Assembly: GCF_009708005.2 (NCBI RefSeq)
Contig: NZ_CP052757.1
Location: 2,542,001 to 2,606,000 of the forward strand
DNA from: Cellulosimicrobium protaetiae
GTDB lineage: Bacteria > Actinomycetota > Actinomycetes > Actinomycetales > Cellulomonadaceae
Direction: 5' to 3'
DNA length: 64,000 nucleotides
In this document: positions 50,143 to 61,794 of the stretch, in pieces
How positions within the stretch are numbered: the stretch's first letter is position 1
Layout: the number at the start of each line of letters is the position of its first letter
Made by a program: the position numbers and the translations under genes
The notes under the pieces: generated by a model
Told to the model about the DNA's origin: nothing
The model's database searches: none
What the model saw: only the letters and a program-made list of their open reading frames with translations

Positions 50143-52812
50143 ATGGCCTCGGTCGAGCCAGGTGCCGAGCAGGAGGGTCGCACGCGCGTCGTCGACACCT
50201 CCGGGTCGCTGCACGCCCGGACCGCGGTCCCGCGGCTGCCCCGCTCGACCGTGCCCCGTCCCGCGATCGACACCCTCGTCTCCGCTGCGGCGACCCGCCG
50301 CCTGACCCTCGTGTCGGCAGGCCCGGGATGGGGGAAGACGACCGCCGCGGCGCGGTGGGCCCGCCGTGGTGACGGCCCCCGGGTGGCGTGGCTGACGCTG
50401 GAGCCGTTCGACGACACACCGACGGCGTTCTGGGCGGACGTCCTCGCGGCGCTGCGGGAGGCCGGGGCGGTCCCCCCGGGACACCCGCTCGCGTCGCTCG
50501 TCGTGCCACCGCGCCTCTCGCCGGCGCTCCTGCGGCGCGTCCTCGCGGGGATCGAACGGTTGCCGGAGCCCGTCGTGCTCGTGCTCGACGACTTCCACCA
50601 CGCGGCGTGCCCGGACGTCGCGGCGACCGTCGACGACCTGTTGCGTCATCCTGTGCCCCTGCACCTCGTCGTGCTCACCCGCGTCGACCCGCTGCTCCGG
50701 CTCCAGCGCCTGCGCGCGCAGGGCGAGGTCGCGGAGATCGGTGCCGCCGACCTCGCGTTCGACGCGGGGGACGTCGAGACGCTCGCTGCCGCCCACGGGC
50801 GCCCCCTGCTCCCCGGCGACGCCGACCACGTGCTCGACGAGACCGGCGGGTGGGCCGTCGGCGTCCGGCTGCGCGTCGAGGCGGACGACGACGTGGGCCG
50901 GGCGCGTGCGGACCGGTCCGCCGCCGAGTTCCTGCTCGCCGAGGTCCTCGACGGCCAGGGACCCGTGGCCCGACGCTTCCTGCTCCGCACGAGCGTGACG
51001 TCGGCGGTGTGCCCGGACCTCGCGGCCGAGCTCGACCCGGGGGCGTCGGCGGAGCGGCTCCTGCCCGACCTCGCCACGGCGGACGGGTTCGTCATGCGGG
51101 CGGGCGGGCGCCGCACCTGGTACCGGTACCACCCGCTCCTGCGCGACATGCTCCTGAGCCAGCTCCGCGTCGAGGACCCGGCCGGCCTGCGCGACGCGCA
51201 CCGGGCCGCCGCCCGGTGGTTCGCGCGGGACGGCGACTCCCTGCGAGCCCTCGAGCACGCCGCCGCCGCGGAGGACTGGTCCCTCGTCGGGGAGGTCTTC
51301 GTCGAGGGAGCGGCCGCCCAGCTCGCGGGCCCGCACCGGGAGACCGTCGCCCAGACCCTGCGCCGCGTGCCCTACGCCCGCCTCGGAGCGGACCCGCGCC
51401 TGCACCTGTGCGCCGGATCGCTCGCCTACGTGGACGAGCGCTTCGACGCCGCGCGCCGCCACGTCGCGGACGCCCGCGACCTCCTCGATCCCGCCGAGCA
51501 ACCGGCCACGGCCGTCCTCCTGGAGCTGCTGGACGCGGGCACGGCACGGGCGACGGGCGACGTGCGCGGCCTCGCGACCGCGGCCGGGGCGGCGCTGGCG
51601 GCGGCCGACGGCGCGCCGTACCCCTTCCCGGCGCTCGACACGTACCGGGGGCTCGCTGCGGCGCACCGGTCGTCGGGCCTGGCCTGGTGCTCGGTGGACC
51701 CGGAGTCGTCGAACGGCAGCAACGGCGGCGCGCTCGGCCCGTCGGCGCCCCGCACCTGGCGCGCCCCGCAGCTCTTCGTCCTCGGCGCGCGGGCCGCCGC
51801 TGCGCTCCTCGCGGTCGCCGAGGGCCGGCTCGACGAGGGCGACGCCGCGGCGCTCGCCGTCGTGGGGGAGGCGGAACCGCTCGGCTGGGACGGGTACGCG
51901 CACGTGCGGCCCGCGCACGCGGCACGGGCCTGGGTGCGGTACGTGCGGGCCTCGGACGAGGCCCTCGACCGGGAGCTCGCGCACGCGCTGGCGGCGGACG
52001 CCGGCGGGCGCGAGCCGGCGTCCGACGCGGCCGTGCGGCTGCTCCAGGCCCTGGTGGCGGCGGACCGTGGGCACGGCCGTGCGGCGCGCGACGCCCTGGT
52101 GGCGGCGGACCGGGCGCTCGGGCCGGTCCCGTCGCCGCCGGTGCTCGCGGACCTGTGGGTCCGTGCGACCACGGCCGTCCGCCTGCTCGACGACGTGATG
52201 CGGTCCCCGATCCCGGGGCGGGTGGGCCGTGAGCGGCTCGGATCGGACGCCGTGGTCGCGGTGTGCGGGGCGCGCGAGCTGCTCGCGACGGGGCGGACCG
52301 GTGCGGCGCTGCGCGCGGTCGAGGGGCTCGTGGACGCACCCGACGGCGAGGTCGACACCCTCGTGCGCGTCGAGGCGGCGCTCGTCGAGGCGTCGGCGCT
52401 CGCCCGGGCGGGGACGCGTCGCGTCGACGTGCCCCTGGGCCGCGCCCTGGACCTCGCCGAGGCCGAGCGCTGCGCCCGTCCCTTCCTCACCGTCGCGACG
52501 ACCGAGCTCCGCCCCGCCCTCGCCCGCGCGGTCGCCGGGCGCGCAGGCCCGCTCGCCGCCCGGCTCCGTGCGTGCCTCGAGCCGCTGGGCCGGGTGCCGG
52601 AGCCCGCGCCCCTCGTCGAGCCGCTCACGGAGCGTGAGCTGGCGATCCTCACGGTGCTCCCGTCGATGGCGAGCAACGTCGAGATCGCCGAGGACTTCTT
52701 CGTCTCGGTGAACACGGTCAAGGCGCACCTCAAGTCGGTCTACCGCAAGCTCGGGGTGAGCTCGCGGCGCGACGCGGTCCGTCGGGGACGCGAGCTCGGC
52801 GTCGTGTCCTGA
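50143..52812 (+). CDS. MalT-like LuxR-family ATP-dependent transcriptional regulator
   Basis: An 889-residue STAND-type regulator. Walker A 'SAGPGWGKTTAAARWA' lies near residue 58 and Walker B 'VVLVLDDFHHAA' near 148. A winged-helix region ('AEFLLAEVLDGQGPVARRFLLRTSV') and a long TPR-like helical region follow, and the C terminus is a LuxR HTH ('LTERELAILTVLPSMASNVEIAEDFFVSVNTVKAHLKSVYRKLGVSSRRDAV'). Proteins of this class bind an inducer and ATP, oligomerise and activate transcription. The inducer is unknown. A -10-like GCATAGC stands about 12 bases before the ATG, so the message has a short leader. The neighbours do not reveal a target. Confidence 0.9.
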   Translation: MASVEPGAEQEGRTRVVDTSGSLHARTAVPRLPRSTVPRPAIDTLVSAAATRRLTLVSAGPGWGKTTAAARWARRGDGPRVAWLTLEPFDDTPTAFWADVLAALREAGAVPPGHPLASLVVPPRLSPALLRRVLAGIERLPEPVVLVLDDFHHAACPDVAATVDDLLRHPVPLHLVVLTRVDPLLRLQRLRAQGEVAEIGAADLAFDAGDVETLAAAHGRPLLPGDADHVLDETGGWAVGVRLRVEADDDVGRARADRSAAEFLLAEVLDGQGPVARRFLLRTSVTSAVCPDLAAELDPGASAERLLPDLATADGFVMRAGGRRTWYRYHPLLRDMLLSQLRVEDPAGLRDAHRAAARWFARDGDSLRALEHAAAAEDWSLVGEVFVEGAAAQLAGPHRETVAQTLRRVPYARLGADPRLHLCAGSLAYVDERFDAARRHVADARDLLDPAEQPATAVLLELLDAGTARATGDVRGLATAAGAALAAADGAPYPFPALDTYRGLAAAHRSSGLAWCSVDPESSNGSNGGALGPSAPRTWRAPQLFVLGARAAAALLAVAEGRLDEGDAAALAVVGEAEPLGWDGYAHVRPAHAARAWVRYVRASDEALDRELAHALAADAGGREPASDAAVRLLQALVAADRGHGRAARDALVAADRALGPVPSPPVLADLWVRATTAVRLLDDVMRSPIPGRVGRERLGSDAVVAVCGARELLATGRTGAALRAVEGLVDAPDGEVDTLVRVEAALVEASALARAGTRRVDVPLGRALDLAEAERCARPFLTVATTELRPALARAVAGRAGPLAARLRACLEPLGRVPEPAPLVEPLTERELAILTVLPSMASNVEIAEDFFVSVNTVKAHLKSVYRKLGVSSRRDAVRRGRELGVVS

Positions 52813-52822
52813 GGCCGTCCCC

Positions 52823-55567
<2,745 letters not shown>

Positions 55568-55661
55568 CGTGGGCTCCTCTCCGGCGCTCGTCACCACGGT
55601 CGCAGCGGAGCGTGCGGCGCAGCCTCACCCTTCGGGGGTGAACGGTCGACGACCGACGCGA

Positions 55662-55758
55662 TAGGCTGGTCGGCATGCTTCCGGCGTGAGAGCGCCGGCG
55701 GGATCCGATGAGACAGCGGATCGAGAAGCCCCGTCGCTCCACACGGCGGGGCTTCTCG
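55662..55758 (+). ncRNA. candidate structured small RNA or attenuator leader
   Basis: A -10-like TAGGCT (55662-55667) is followed by three consecutive hairpins: CCGGCG/CGCCGG (55681-55698), GATCCG/CGGATC (55702-55722) and a 12-bp stem 55722-55733 with 55747-55758 that looks like a terminator. It lies upstream of the hemerythrin gene on the same strand and divergent from the P-type ATPase gene. A 4-codon frame (ATG at 55675) starts eight bases after the -10. I do not match it to a known riboswitch. Confidence 0.45.
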
Positions 55759-55866
55759 CTACCCGGGTGAATGCGTGGAGCGGGGATTGTCGCCCGGCGG
55801 CGGGCGGGCGTAGCGTCGGAGAGCGCCAGGACGACGCCGAGGTCGACCGATCGGGCGGAGGACGAG

Positions 55867-56601
55867 ATGACCAGCAGGCTGCCTCCCCCCGGACCGCTGC
55901 CCGCGGGCCAGCACGCCGGGTGCGACACCTCGGGCATGTTCCTCGTCCACCGGATCTTCCGCTGGCTCTACCGCGAGCTTCCCGCGCTGGTGCGCGAGGT
56001 CGCGCCGGGGGACACCGCGCGCTCCGCCGTCGTCGGGCGCTACGCCCACCTCGACTTCTTCGCGCTGCACATGCACCACGAGACCGAGGACCTGGTGCTC
56101 TGGGACCGGCTGGAGGCCCGCGCGCCCGCCTGCGCGCTGCACGTCGGGCAGATGCGGGCGCAGCACGCCGAGGTCGCGGTGCACCTCGCGCGGATCGAAC
56201 CACAGCTCGCACCGTGGGTGGCCACCGCCGACCCCCGGCTCCGCGACGCCTTCGCCGCCGACGTCGAGGCGCTGCGGGACCTGTTGTCCGCGCACCTCGG
56301 GCAGGAGGAGGGCGACATCCTCCCCGTCGCGGGGGAGGTGATGTCGCAGCAGGAGTGGGACTTCATGGAGGAGCACACGCGCGCGACGCTGATGGCGCAC
56401 CGCAAGGAGCTCGGCAAGGACGTCATGGCGCTGCAGCTCGGGCTGCTGGTCGCGAGCGTCCCCGAGGCCGAGCGGGAGGACTGGTTCCGGGCGAACGTGC
56501 CGGCCCCGGTCCGGGTGCTCTACCTCCTCCTCCTGAAGCGGCGGTACGACCACGCGATGCGTGAGCTCTACCCGGACCGCCCCGTGCCCGCGATGGTGTG
56601 A
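55867..56601 (+). CDS. hemerythrin-like (HHE) domain protein
   Basis: A 244-residue helical protein. The N-terminal 190 residues carry the HHE cation-binding pattern: 'MFLVHRIFRWLYRELPALV' (first His), 'HLDFFALHMHHETEDLVLWDRLE' (H-HxxE), 'HAEVAVHLARIE' and 'LSAHLGQEEGDILPVAGEVM' (HxxxEE). These would hold a di-iron centre that senses or buffers O2 or nitric oxide. The C-terminal helices are family-specific. GGAGG lies five bases before the ATG. Its stop overlaps an alternative GTG of the following SRPBCC gene (GTGA). No membrane segment. Confidence 0.87.
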   Translation: MTSRLPPPGPLPAGQHAGCDTSGMFLVHRIFRWLYRELPALVREVAPGDTARSAVVGRYAHLDFFALHMHHETEDLVLWDRLEARAPACALHVGQMRAQHAEVAVHLARIEPQLAPWVATADPRLRDAFAADVEALRDLLSAHLGQEEGDILPVAGEVMSQQEWDFMEEHTRATLMAHRKELGKDVMALQLGLLVASVPEAEREDWFRANVPAPVRVLYLLLLKRRYDHAMRELYPDRPVPAMV

Positions 56602-56643
56602 GCCCGAGCCCGAGCCCGAGCCCGAGTCCGAGTCCGAGTCCGA
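56602..56643 (+). repeat. seven tandem hexamers (GCCCGA x4, GTCCGA x3)
   Basis: Perfect hexanucleotide array directly after the hemerythrin stop. Read from GTG 56598 it would code for a (Ser-Pro)n tail on the SRPBCC protein. Hexamer gain or loss keeps the frame. Confidence 0.95.
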
Positions 56644-56654
56644 GGGGGACGACC

Positions 56655-57113
56655 GTGTGGCGACGCGTGACGCTCGACGTCCACCTCGACCACCCGCCCT
56701 CGCGCGTCTTCCCGTACTTCGCCGACCCCGGCCGGTGGCCGCAGTTCGCGCCCGCCGTCGCCTCCCGTCGGCTGCTGGACGAGGGGGCGCTCCAGGTGGG
56801 GAGCCGCTGGGCGGCCGTCGACCGCGTCGGGCCGTTCCGGGTGCGGTTCACCGACGTGCTCGAGGTCGTCGAGCCCGACCGGCGGGTCGTGTGGCACTCG
56901 ACGGCCCCCTGGAACTCCCGCGTCGAGTACGTCACGACGCCTGACGGCGGCGGCACGCGCGTCCGCGCCGACTACCACGGCGACGTCGCCTCCGGGCTCC
57001 GGCTGCTCGCCCTGCTCCCGACGCCGGTCCTGGCGCGCATCCTGATGCGCGACTTCACGGGCCTTCGCCGGGTCCTCACCGCGGAGGACCGCGAGCGCGC
57101 CCGGGGCGTGTGA
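56655..57113 (+). CDS. SRPBCC-family (polyketide cyclase/dehydrase-like) protein
   Basis: A 152-residue START-like hydrophobic-ligand-binding fold: 'TLDVHLDHPPSRVFPYFADPGRWPQFAPAV' at the start, 'VGSRWAAVDRVGPFRVRFTDVLEVVEPDRRVVWHST' in the sheet and the long C-terminal helix 'LLPTPVLARILMRDFTGLRRVL'. GTG 56655 follows GAGGGGG and matches where the family normally begins. A longer form starting at GTG 56598 overlaps the hemerythrin stop and would add a (Ser-Pro)7-type tail encoded by the hexamer array. Ligand unknown. It is in one unit with the hemerythrin gene. Confidence 0.82.
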   Translation: MWRRVTLDVHLDHPPSRVFPYFADPGRWPQFAPAVASRRLLDEGALQVGSRWAAVDRVGPFRVRFTDVLEVVEPDRRVVWHSTAPWNSRVEYVTTPDGGGTRVRADYHGDVASGLRLLALLPTPVLARILMRDFTGLRRVLTAEDRERARGV

Positions 57114-57129
57114 GCGGCTGCGCGCACGA

Positions 57130-57169
57130 AGAAGCCCCTGGGCTGCGTCTCCGCAGCCCAGGGGCTTCT
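57130..57169. terminator. 18-bp hairpin between SRPBCC gene and tRNA-Leu
   Basis: A perfect stem (57130-57147 with 57152-57169) with loop TCTC. It serves the plus-strand SRPBCC gene and the opposite-strand tRNA-Leu. Confidence 0.8.
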
Positions 57170-57176
57170 CCTTCGG

Positions 57177-57261
57177 TGTCCGGAGGGGGACTTGAACCCC
57201 CACGCCCGATAAAGGGCACTAGCACCTCAAGCTAGCGCGTCTGCCATTCCGCCACCCGGAC
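57177..57261 (-). tRNA. tRNA-Leu (anticodon GAG)
   Basis: A class II tRNA with a long variable arm (TGCCCTTTATCGGGC). Acceptor GTCCGGG pairs with TCCGGAC, the D arm is of the Leu type (TGGCGGAATGGCAGACGC), anticodon stem CTAGC/GCTAG holds loop TTGAGGT (anticodon GAG at 57226-57228 on the complement), and the T arm is GGGGG-TTCAAGT-CCCCC. Discriminator A; CCA not encoded. Confidence 0.95.
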
Positions 57262-57456
57262 GAGTGGACCTTCCCGGCGTTTCCGCCGTTCCGGTGCGGG
57301 GAAAAACATAGCACGGTTCGGGCGTGGTCCTCACATCGCGGTCACCGGTCGGCACCGCGCCACGGCCACGACGACGGACCCGGTGCGGCACAGGGCGTGG
57401 GGGGACGACCTGGGGCACACTGGGCGGATGGTGGCCACGAGCGGGCGGAGGCACGC

Positions 57457-58749
57457 GTGACGGACGAGCAGCGGCCGGCGGCAGCAGCGCCCACCCCGCG
57501 GCCGGGCTCCGGGTCGGACCGCGCGGCGGCGTCGGTGAAGCACCTCGCCGGGGCGTCGAGCGCGGCGCGCAAGGTGGCCGGTGCGCGGCGCAACCCGTCG
57601 GTCGTCGGCTACGACGAGACGGTGCCCGCATGGCTGCGGACCGCGGCGGGGTGGTCGTGGCGGCTGCTCATGATCGTCGCGGCGGTCGCGCTCATCTTCT
57701 TCGCGACGGCGCAGGTGCAGCTCGTCTTCGTCGCGGTGTTCCTCGCGCTCGTCATCACGTCGGTCCTGCGCCCCGTGACCGACTTCTACGCGAAGGTCAT
57801 GCCGCGGGGCCTGGCGACCGGGCTCGCGATCTTCTCGGCGCTGCTGTTCATCGCGGGACTGCTGACGTACGTCATCACCTCGGTCGCCGGCCAGTGGCAG
57901 AGCCTCGCGGACCAGTTCAGCAACGGCATCGACCAGATCTTCGAGTTCCTCGAGAACGGCCCGCTGCCCGTGACGATCACCGCGGACGACGTCAACGGCT
58001 GGATCGAGAACGGTCGGCAGTGGCTCGCCGAGCACGGTGGCGACATCGCGAGCCAGGCGGCCGCGAGCGCCGGCTCGGTCTTCGAGGCGTTCGCCGCGAT
58101 CGCGCTCGCCATCTTCTGCACGGTGTTCTTCCTCGCCCGCGGCAAGGACATGTGGACGTGGTTCCTCAACCAGCTCCCGGCGCGCTCGCGCGACAGCTGG
58201 AAGATCGCGGGCGGCGCGGGCTGGTACACGTTCTCGGGCTACGCGCGCGGGACCGTGATCATCGCCCTGGTGGACGGCATCCTCGCGGGCATCTTCCTGG
58301 GCATCCTGGGCGTGCCGCTCGCCGCACCGCTCGCGGTGCTCGTGTTCATCGGCGCGTTCATCCCGATCATCGGCGCCCCGCTCGCCATGATCATCGCGGC
58401 GATCGTGGCCCTGGCCGCGAAGGGCATCGTCATCGCGCTGATCGTGACGATCGGGATCGCGCTGATCGGCCAGTTCGAGGGTCACGTGCTCCAGCCGCTC
58501 GTCATGGGCAAGCAGGTGTCGCTGCACCCGGTGGTGGTCGCGATCGCGGTGACGGCGGGGACCCTCCTCGCGGGGATCCTCGGCGCCGTCGTCTCGGTGC
58601 CGCTCGTCGCGGTCGCGTGGTCCGTGTTCGCCCACCTGCGGCACAAGGACCCGCCCATGGAGGAGGACCTGCCGACGGCGAAGGAGATCGCGCTCGGCGA
58701 TGCGGGCCCCGAGCAGACGGGCCGTGCCGCCGAGGACGCCGCCGGCTGA
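57457..58749 (+). CDS. AI-2E family transporter (PerM-like permease)
   Basis: A 430-residue membrane protein. A 65-residue cytosolic N-terminal tail precedes eight or so helices: 'LLMIVAAVALIFFATAQVQLVFVAVFLALVITSVLRPVTDF', 'GLATGLAIFSALLFIAGLLTYVI', an outer helical loop with 'QFSNGIDQIFEFLENGPLPVT', 'GSVFEAFAAIALAIFCTVFFLARG', and the re-entrant core 'PLAAPLAVLVFIGAFIPIIGAPLAMIIAAIVAL' with 'GQFEGHVLQPLVMGKQVSLHPVVV', the family signature. Members export autoinducer-2, or act as Na+/H+ antiporters; this one's substrate is unknown. GGAGG precedes the GTG. Monocistronic. Confidence 0.92.
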   Translation: MTDEQRPAAAAPTPRPGSGSDRAAASVKHLAGASSAARKVAGARRNPSVVGYDETVPAWLRTAAGWSWRLLMIVAAVALIFFATAQVQLVFVAVFLALVITSVLRPVTDFYAKVMPRGLATGLAIFSALLFIAGLLTYVITSVAGQWQSLADQFSNGIDQIFEFLENGPLPVTITADDVNGWIENGRQWLAEHGGDIASQAAASAGSVFEAFAAIALAIFCTVFFLARGKDMWTWFLNQLPARSRDSWKIAGGAGWYTFSGYARGTVIIALVDGILAGIFLGILGVPLAAPLAVLVFIGAFIPIIGAPLAMIIAAIVALAAKGIVIALIVTIGIALIGQFEGHVLQPLVMGKQVSLHPVVVAIAVTAGTLLAGILGAVVSVPLVAVAWSVFAHLRHKDPPMEEDLPTAKEIALGDAGPEQTGRAAEDAAG

Positions 58750-58758
58750 CCGGCCGGG

Positions 58759-59061
58759 TCAGCGCGGGACGGCCGAGACCTCGGCGGCGAGCCGCACGGT
58801 CACGTGCACGGTGTCTCCCACGCCCTTGCCGGTCGCGGCGCGCACCGACCGCAGCACGGAGAGCAGGTGCGGGCCGCCGTACGCGACGAGCGACGCGTGG
58901 TACCGCACGCCGTCGACCTCCGCGACGACCGGGACGCGGCCGCGCGTGCCGAAGAGGTCGACCGCGTCGAACGGGAGTGCGACGAACGCTCCCGAACGTG
59001 TCCCGGCGGCGATCACGACGGCGTCGAACGTCACCGGGCCCGGGTCCGTCCACGTGGGCAT
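58759..59061 (-). CDS. DUF1905 domain protein
   Basis: A 100-residue protein consisting of one small beta-barrel of the DUF1905 type: 'PVTFDAVVIAAGTRSGAFVALPFDAVDLFGTRGRVPVVAEVDGV' and 'GDTVHVTVRLAAEV'. Function unknown. A -10-like TACGGT stands seven bases before the ATG on the minus strand with no ribosome binding site, so the message is probably leaderless. Convergent with the AI-2E transporter gene, 9 bp apart. Confidence 0.85.
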   Translation of the reverse strand: MPTWTDPGPVTFDAVVIAAGTRSGAFVALPFDAVDLFGTRGRVPVVAEVDGVRYHASLVAYGGPHLLSVLRSVRAATGKGVGDTVHVTVRLAAEVSAVPR

Positions 59062-59136
59062 GCCGTCGACCGTAGCGGACGCTGCCGGAGCGGGGAACGC
59101 CCCGGGCGGGCGAACCTCGGGTGGGGGTGGGCGCGC

Positions 59137-60480
59137 TCAGCGTGCGGTGCGCGGGCGACGGCGCCGCACGAGCGCGACCCCGACCGCGGCCACGGCGAGG
59201 AGTGCCGGGGCGACGAGCGACGCCCCCGCGAGGACCAGCAGCACGCCGGTGAGGACGGTCGCGACGGCGGCGAGCCACCAGCCGACGGTGCGGCGGGGGA
59301 GCAGGAGCAGGGCGGCGACCATCCCGAGCGCGTACACGGCGACCATGCAGCTCGTGTGCACGCGCACGAACGGCTCGAGGTCGAGGCCGGTGGCGACGAG
59401 CACGGCGAGGTAGGCCGCGCCGAGCACGAGCGTGACGGCGAGCGCCCGGCGGGGCACGCCCGCGCGGCCGGAGAGCGCGGCGAGCGGTCGCGGCAGGTCG
59501 CCGTCGCGTGCGAGCGCCTGGCCCAGGTTGGCGAAGGCCGCGAGGTAGGCGGTGAGGACGCCCGACGTGACGATCGCGGCCACGACGCCGACGACCACCG
59601 GCCCGGCTGCGGGCGCGCCCGTGCGCGCGAGGTCGAGCAGCGCGACCGTCCCCGACCCGGCGTCGGTCCCGAGGACCCCGACCGTCGTGACCTGCAGCGC
59701 GAGGTACGCGACCCCGACGACGACGAGCGCGACGCCCGTCGCGGCGGGGATGGTGCGGCGCGGGTCACGGAAGTCGGCCGAGACGTGCGTGCCGACCTCC
59801 CAGCCCGCGAACGCCCACACGAAGAGGCTCACAGCAGAGCCGACGCCGGTCCACCCCTCGCTGAGGAACGGGGTGAACCGCTCGGCGCTCGCGGCGGGCG
59901 CCGCGACGGCCACCACCACGACGACCGCCGCGAGCAGCAGGGACGTGAGCGCGAGCTGGACGGCGCCCGCCACGCGGACGCCGAGCCACACGGCGACGGC
60001 CGGCACGACGACGAGCGCGACGGCCACGACCGGGACGGCCCCGCGGTCCGCGCCAGCCACCGCGACGACGTACTCCGCCCCGAGCGCCGCGACGACGGGC
60101 ACGCCCACGCACACGCCCAGGTAGAACCAGTAGCCCGTGGCGCGGGCCGCCGTGGGGCCGAGGGCCGTGCGCACCGCGCTCGCGACGCCGCCCCGGTCGG
60201 GGTGCCGCGCCGCGAGCGCGGCGAACGTGCCCGCGAGCGGCACGCTCGCGACGAGGACGAGCGCGACGGCGAGGACGGACGCGGGGCCCGCGACGCGAGT
60301 GGCGAGCCCGGGCAGCGCGAGCACGCCCGTGCCGAGCACGCTCGCCACGTACAGGGCGCTCCCGCGCGCGAGCCCCAGGGTGCCCGTCGGCGCGTGCTCG
60401 GCCGGGGCAGAGGAGGAAGCCTCGGGCACGGACGACGTGGGGGCGGTGCGGTGGGGTGCGAGCGGGGTCGGGGTGTCCAC
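59137..60480 (-). CDS. APC-superfamily amino acid permease (YjeH-like)
   Basis: A 447-residue transporter with about 12 helices. The first helix is broken by 'VLGTGVLALPGLA', the substrate-binding unwound segment of the APC fold. 'FVWAFAGWEVGTHVSADFRDPRRTIP' is helix 6 and its loop, and 'AYLAAFANLGQALARDGDLPRPL' helix 8. This resembles YjeH-type amino acid exporters. The GTG start follows AGGGTGAG. It diverges from alanine dehydrogenase with a 108-bp gap, so both may respond to amino acid supply. Direction of transport is not known. Confidence 0.9.
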   Translation of the reverse strand: MDTPTPLAPHRTAPTSSVPEASSSAPAEHAPTGTLGLARGSALYVASVLGTGVLALPGLATRVAGPASVLAVALVLVASVPLAGTFAALAARHPDRGGVASAVRTALGPTAARATGYWFYLGVCVGVPVVAALGAEYVVAVAGADRGAVPVVAVALVVVPAVAVWLGVRVAGAVQLALTSLLLAAVVVVVAVAAPAASAERFTPFLSEGWTGVGSAVSLFVWAFAGWEVGTHVSADFRDPRRTIPAATGVALVVVGVAYLALQVTTVGVLGTDAGSGTVALLDLARTGAPAAGPVVVGVVAAIVTSGVLTAYLAAFANLGQALARDGDLPRPLAALSGRAGVPRRALAVTLVLGAAYLAVLVATGLDLEPFVRVHTSCMVAVYALGMVAALLLLPRRTVGWWLAAVATVLTGVLLVLAGASLVAPALLAVAAVGVALVRRRRPRTAR

Positions 60481-60588
60481 GCGCTCACCCTGACAGCCTG
60501 GGCGCGCGGCGACGAGTGGCGGAAAGGACACCGCGAGGCAAGATCCTGCCATCCTGCGGAGGGCCGCTCTCTGCGGCGACACTGGACC

Positions 60589-61704
60589 ATGAAGATCGGG
60601 ATACCCACCGAGGTCAAGAACCACGAGGACCGCGTCGCGCTCACCCCCGCCGGCGCCCACCACCTCGTGCGGGCCGGGCACGACGTGCTCGTCCAGTCCG
60701 GGGCCGGGACCGGCTCCCACCTGTCCGACACCGAGTTCGAGGCCGCGGGGGCGCGGATCGTGGCGACGGCGGAGGAGGTCTGGGGCGAGGCAGAGCTCGT
60801 GTGCAAGGTCAAGGAGCCGGTCGCGAGCGAGTACCCGCTCCTGCGCGAGGACCTCCTGCTCTTCGCCTACCTGCACCTCGCGGCCGACGCGGCCGGCACG
60901 CGCGCCCTGCTCGACGCCGGCACGACGTCCGTCGCCTACGAGACTGCGCAGGCGCCGGACGGGACGCTCCCGCTGCTGGCGCCCATGAGCGAGGTCGCCG
61001 GGCGCATGGCGACCCAGGTCGGGGCGTGGTTGCTCCAGCGGCCGGCCGGGGGTCGCGGCGTCCTGCTCGGCGGCGTGCCCGGCACCCGGTCCGGGCGGGT
61101 CGTCGTGCTCGGCGGCGGGACCGCGGGCCGCAACGCGGCCGAGATCGCCGTCGGCATGCGCGCCGAGGTCACGGTCGTCGACCTGTCGCTGCCCGTGCTG
61201 CGGTCCGTCGACCAGGAGTTCTCCGGCCACGTGCGCACGGTCGCGTCGAGCGCGTACGCGATCGAGCGCGAGGTGCTCGACGCCGACCTCGTCGTCGGTG
61301 CCGTGCTCGTGGCGGGGGCCCGTGCCCCGCGGCTGCTCACGGACGACCTCGTCGCCCGCATGCGCCCCGGTGCCGTGCTCGTGGACGTCGCCGTCGACCA
61401 GGGCGGCTGCTTCGAGGGGTCGCGACCCACCACGCACGACGACCCGACGTTCACGGTGCACGGCACGACGTTCTACTGCGTCGCGAACATGCCCGGCGCG
61501 GTCCCGGTGACGAGCACGCTCGCCCTCACGAGCGCGACCCTGCCGTACCTCGCGGCGCTCGCGGACGGCGGCGTGGACGCCGTCCGGGCCGACCCGCTCC
61601 TGGGGTCGGGGGCGTCCACCCACCGTGGCGCACTCCTCAACGAGGCGGTCGCCGCCGCGCACCGCCTGCCCTGGACACCCGTCGGGGACGCCCTGCGTCC
61701 GTGA
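60589..61704 (+). CDS. ald: alanine dehydrogenase
   Basis: A 371-residue NAD-dependent L-alanine dehydrogenase, which interconverts alanine and pyruvate plus ammonia. N-terminal 'MKIGIPTEVKNHEDRVALTPAG' has the Arg15 substrate site, 'VCKVKEP' holds the catalytic Lys, 'LFAYLHLAAD' the catalytic His96 region, 'VVVLGGGTAGRNAAEIAVGM' the NAD site with Asp in 'VTVVDLS', and 'DVAVDQGGCFEGSRPTTHDDPTF' and 'CVANMPGAVPVTST' are signature segments. The length is standard. The short gap to the divergent amino acid permease is the probable control region; no AldR site could be recognised. Confidence 0.96.
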   Translation: MKIGIPTEVKNHEDRVALTPAGAHHLVRAGHDVLVQSGAGTGSHLSDTEFEAAGARIVATAEEVWGEAELVCKVKEPVASEYPLLREDLLLFAYLHLAADAAGTRALLDAGTTSVAYETAQAPDGTLPLLAPMSEVAGRMATQVGAWLLQRPAGGRGVLLGGVPGTRSGRVVVLGGGTAGRNAAEIAVGMRAEVTVVDLSLPVLRSVDQEFSGHVRTVASSAYAIEREVLDADLVVGAVLVAGARAPRLLTDDLVARMRPGAVLVDVAVDQGGCFEGSRPTTHDDPTFTVHGTTFYCVANMPGAVPVTSTLALTSATLPYLAALADGGVDAVRADPLLGSGASTHRGALLNEAVAAAHRLPWTPVGDALRP

Positions 61705-61794
61705 CGCAGCCCTGGTCCGGGGTCGCGGGTCGGTGACGGCGCAGGTCGGCGACGCGGAATCCGGGTGACGTCGCGCCGCGGACGTGCCAGGGTC

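Noticed and set aside
55722-55785. A 20-codon small protein frame starting with ATG at 55708
   Set aside because: It lies inside the hairpin region, has no clear ribosome binding site, and the RNA fold explains the sequence better.
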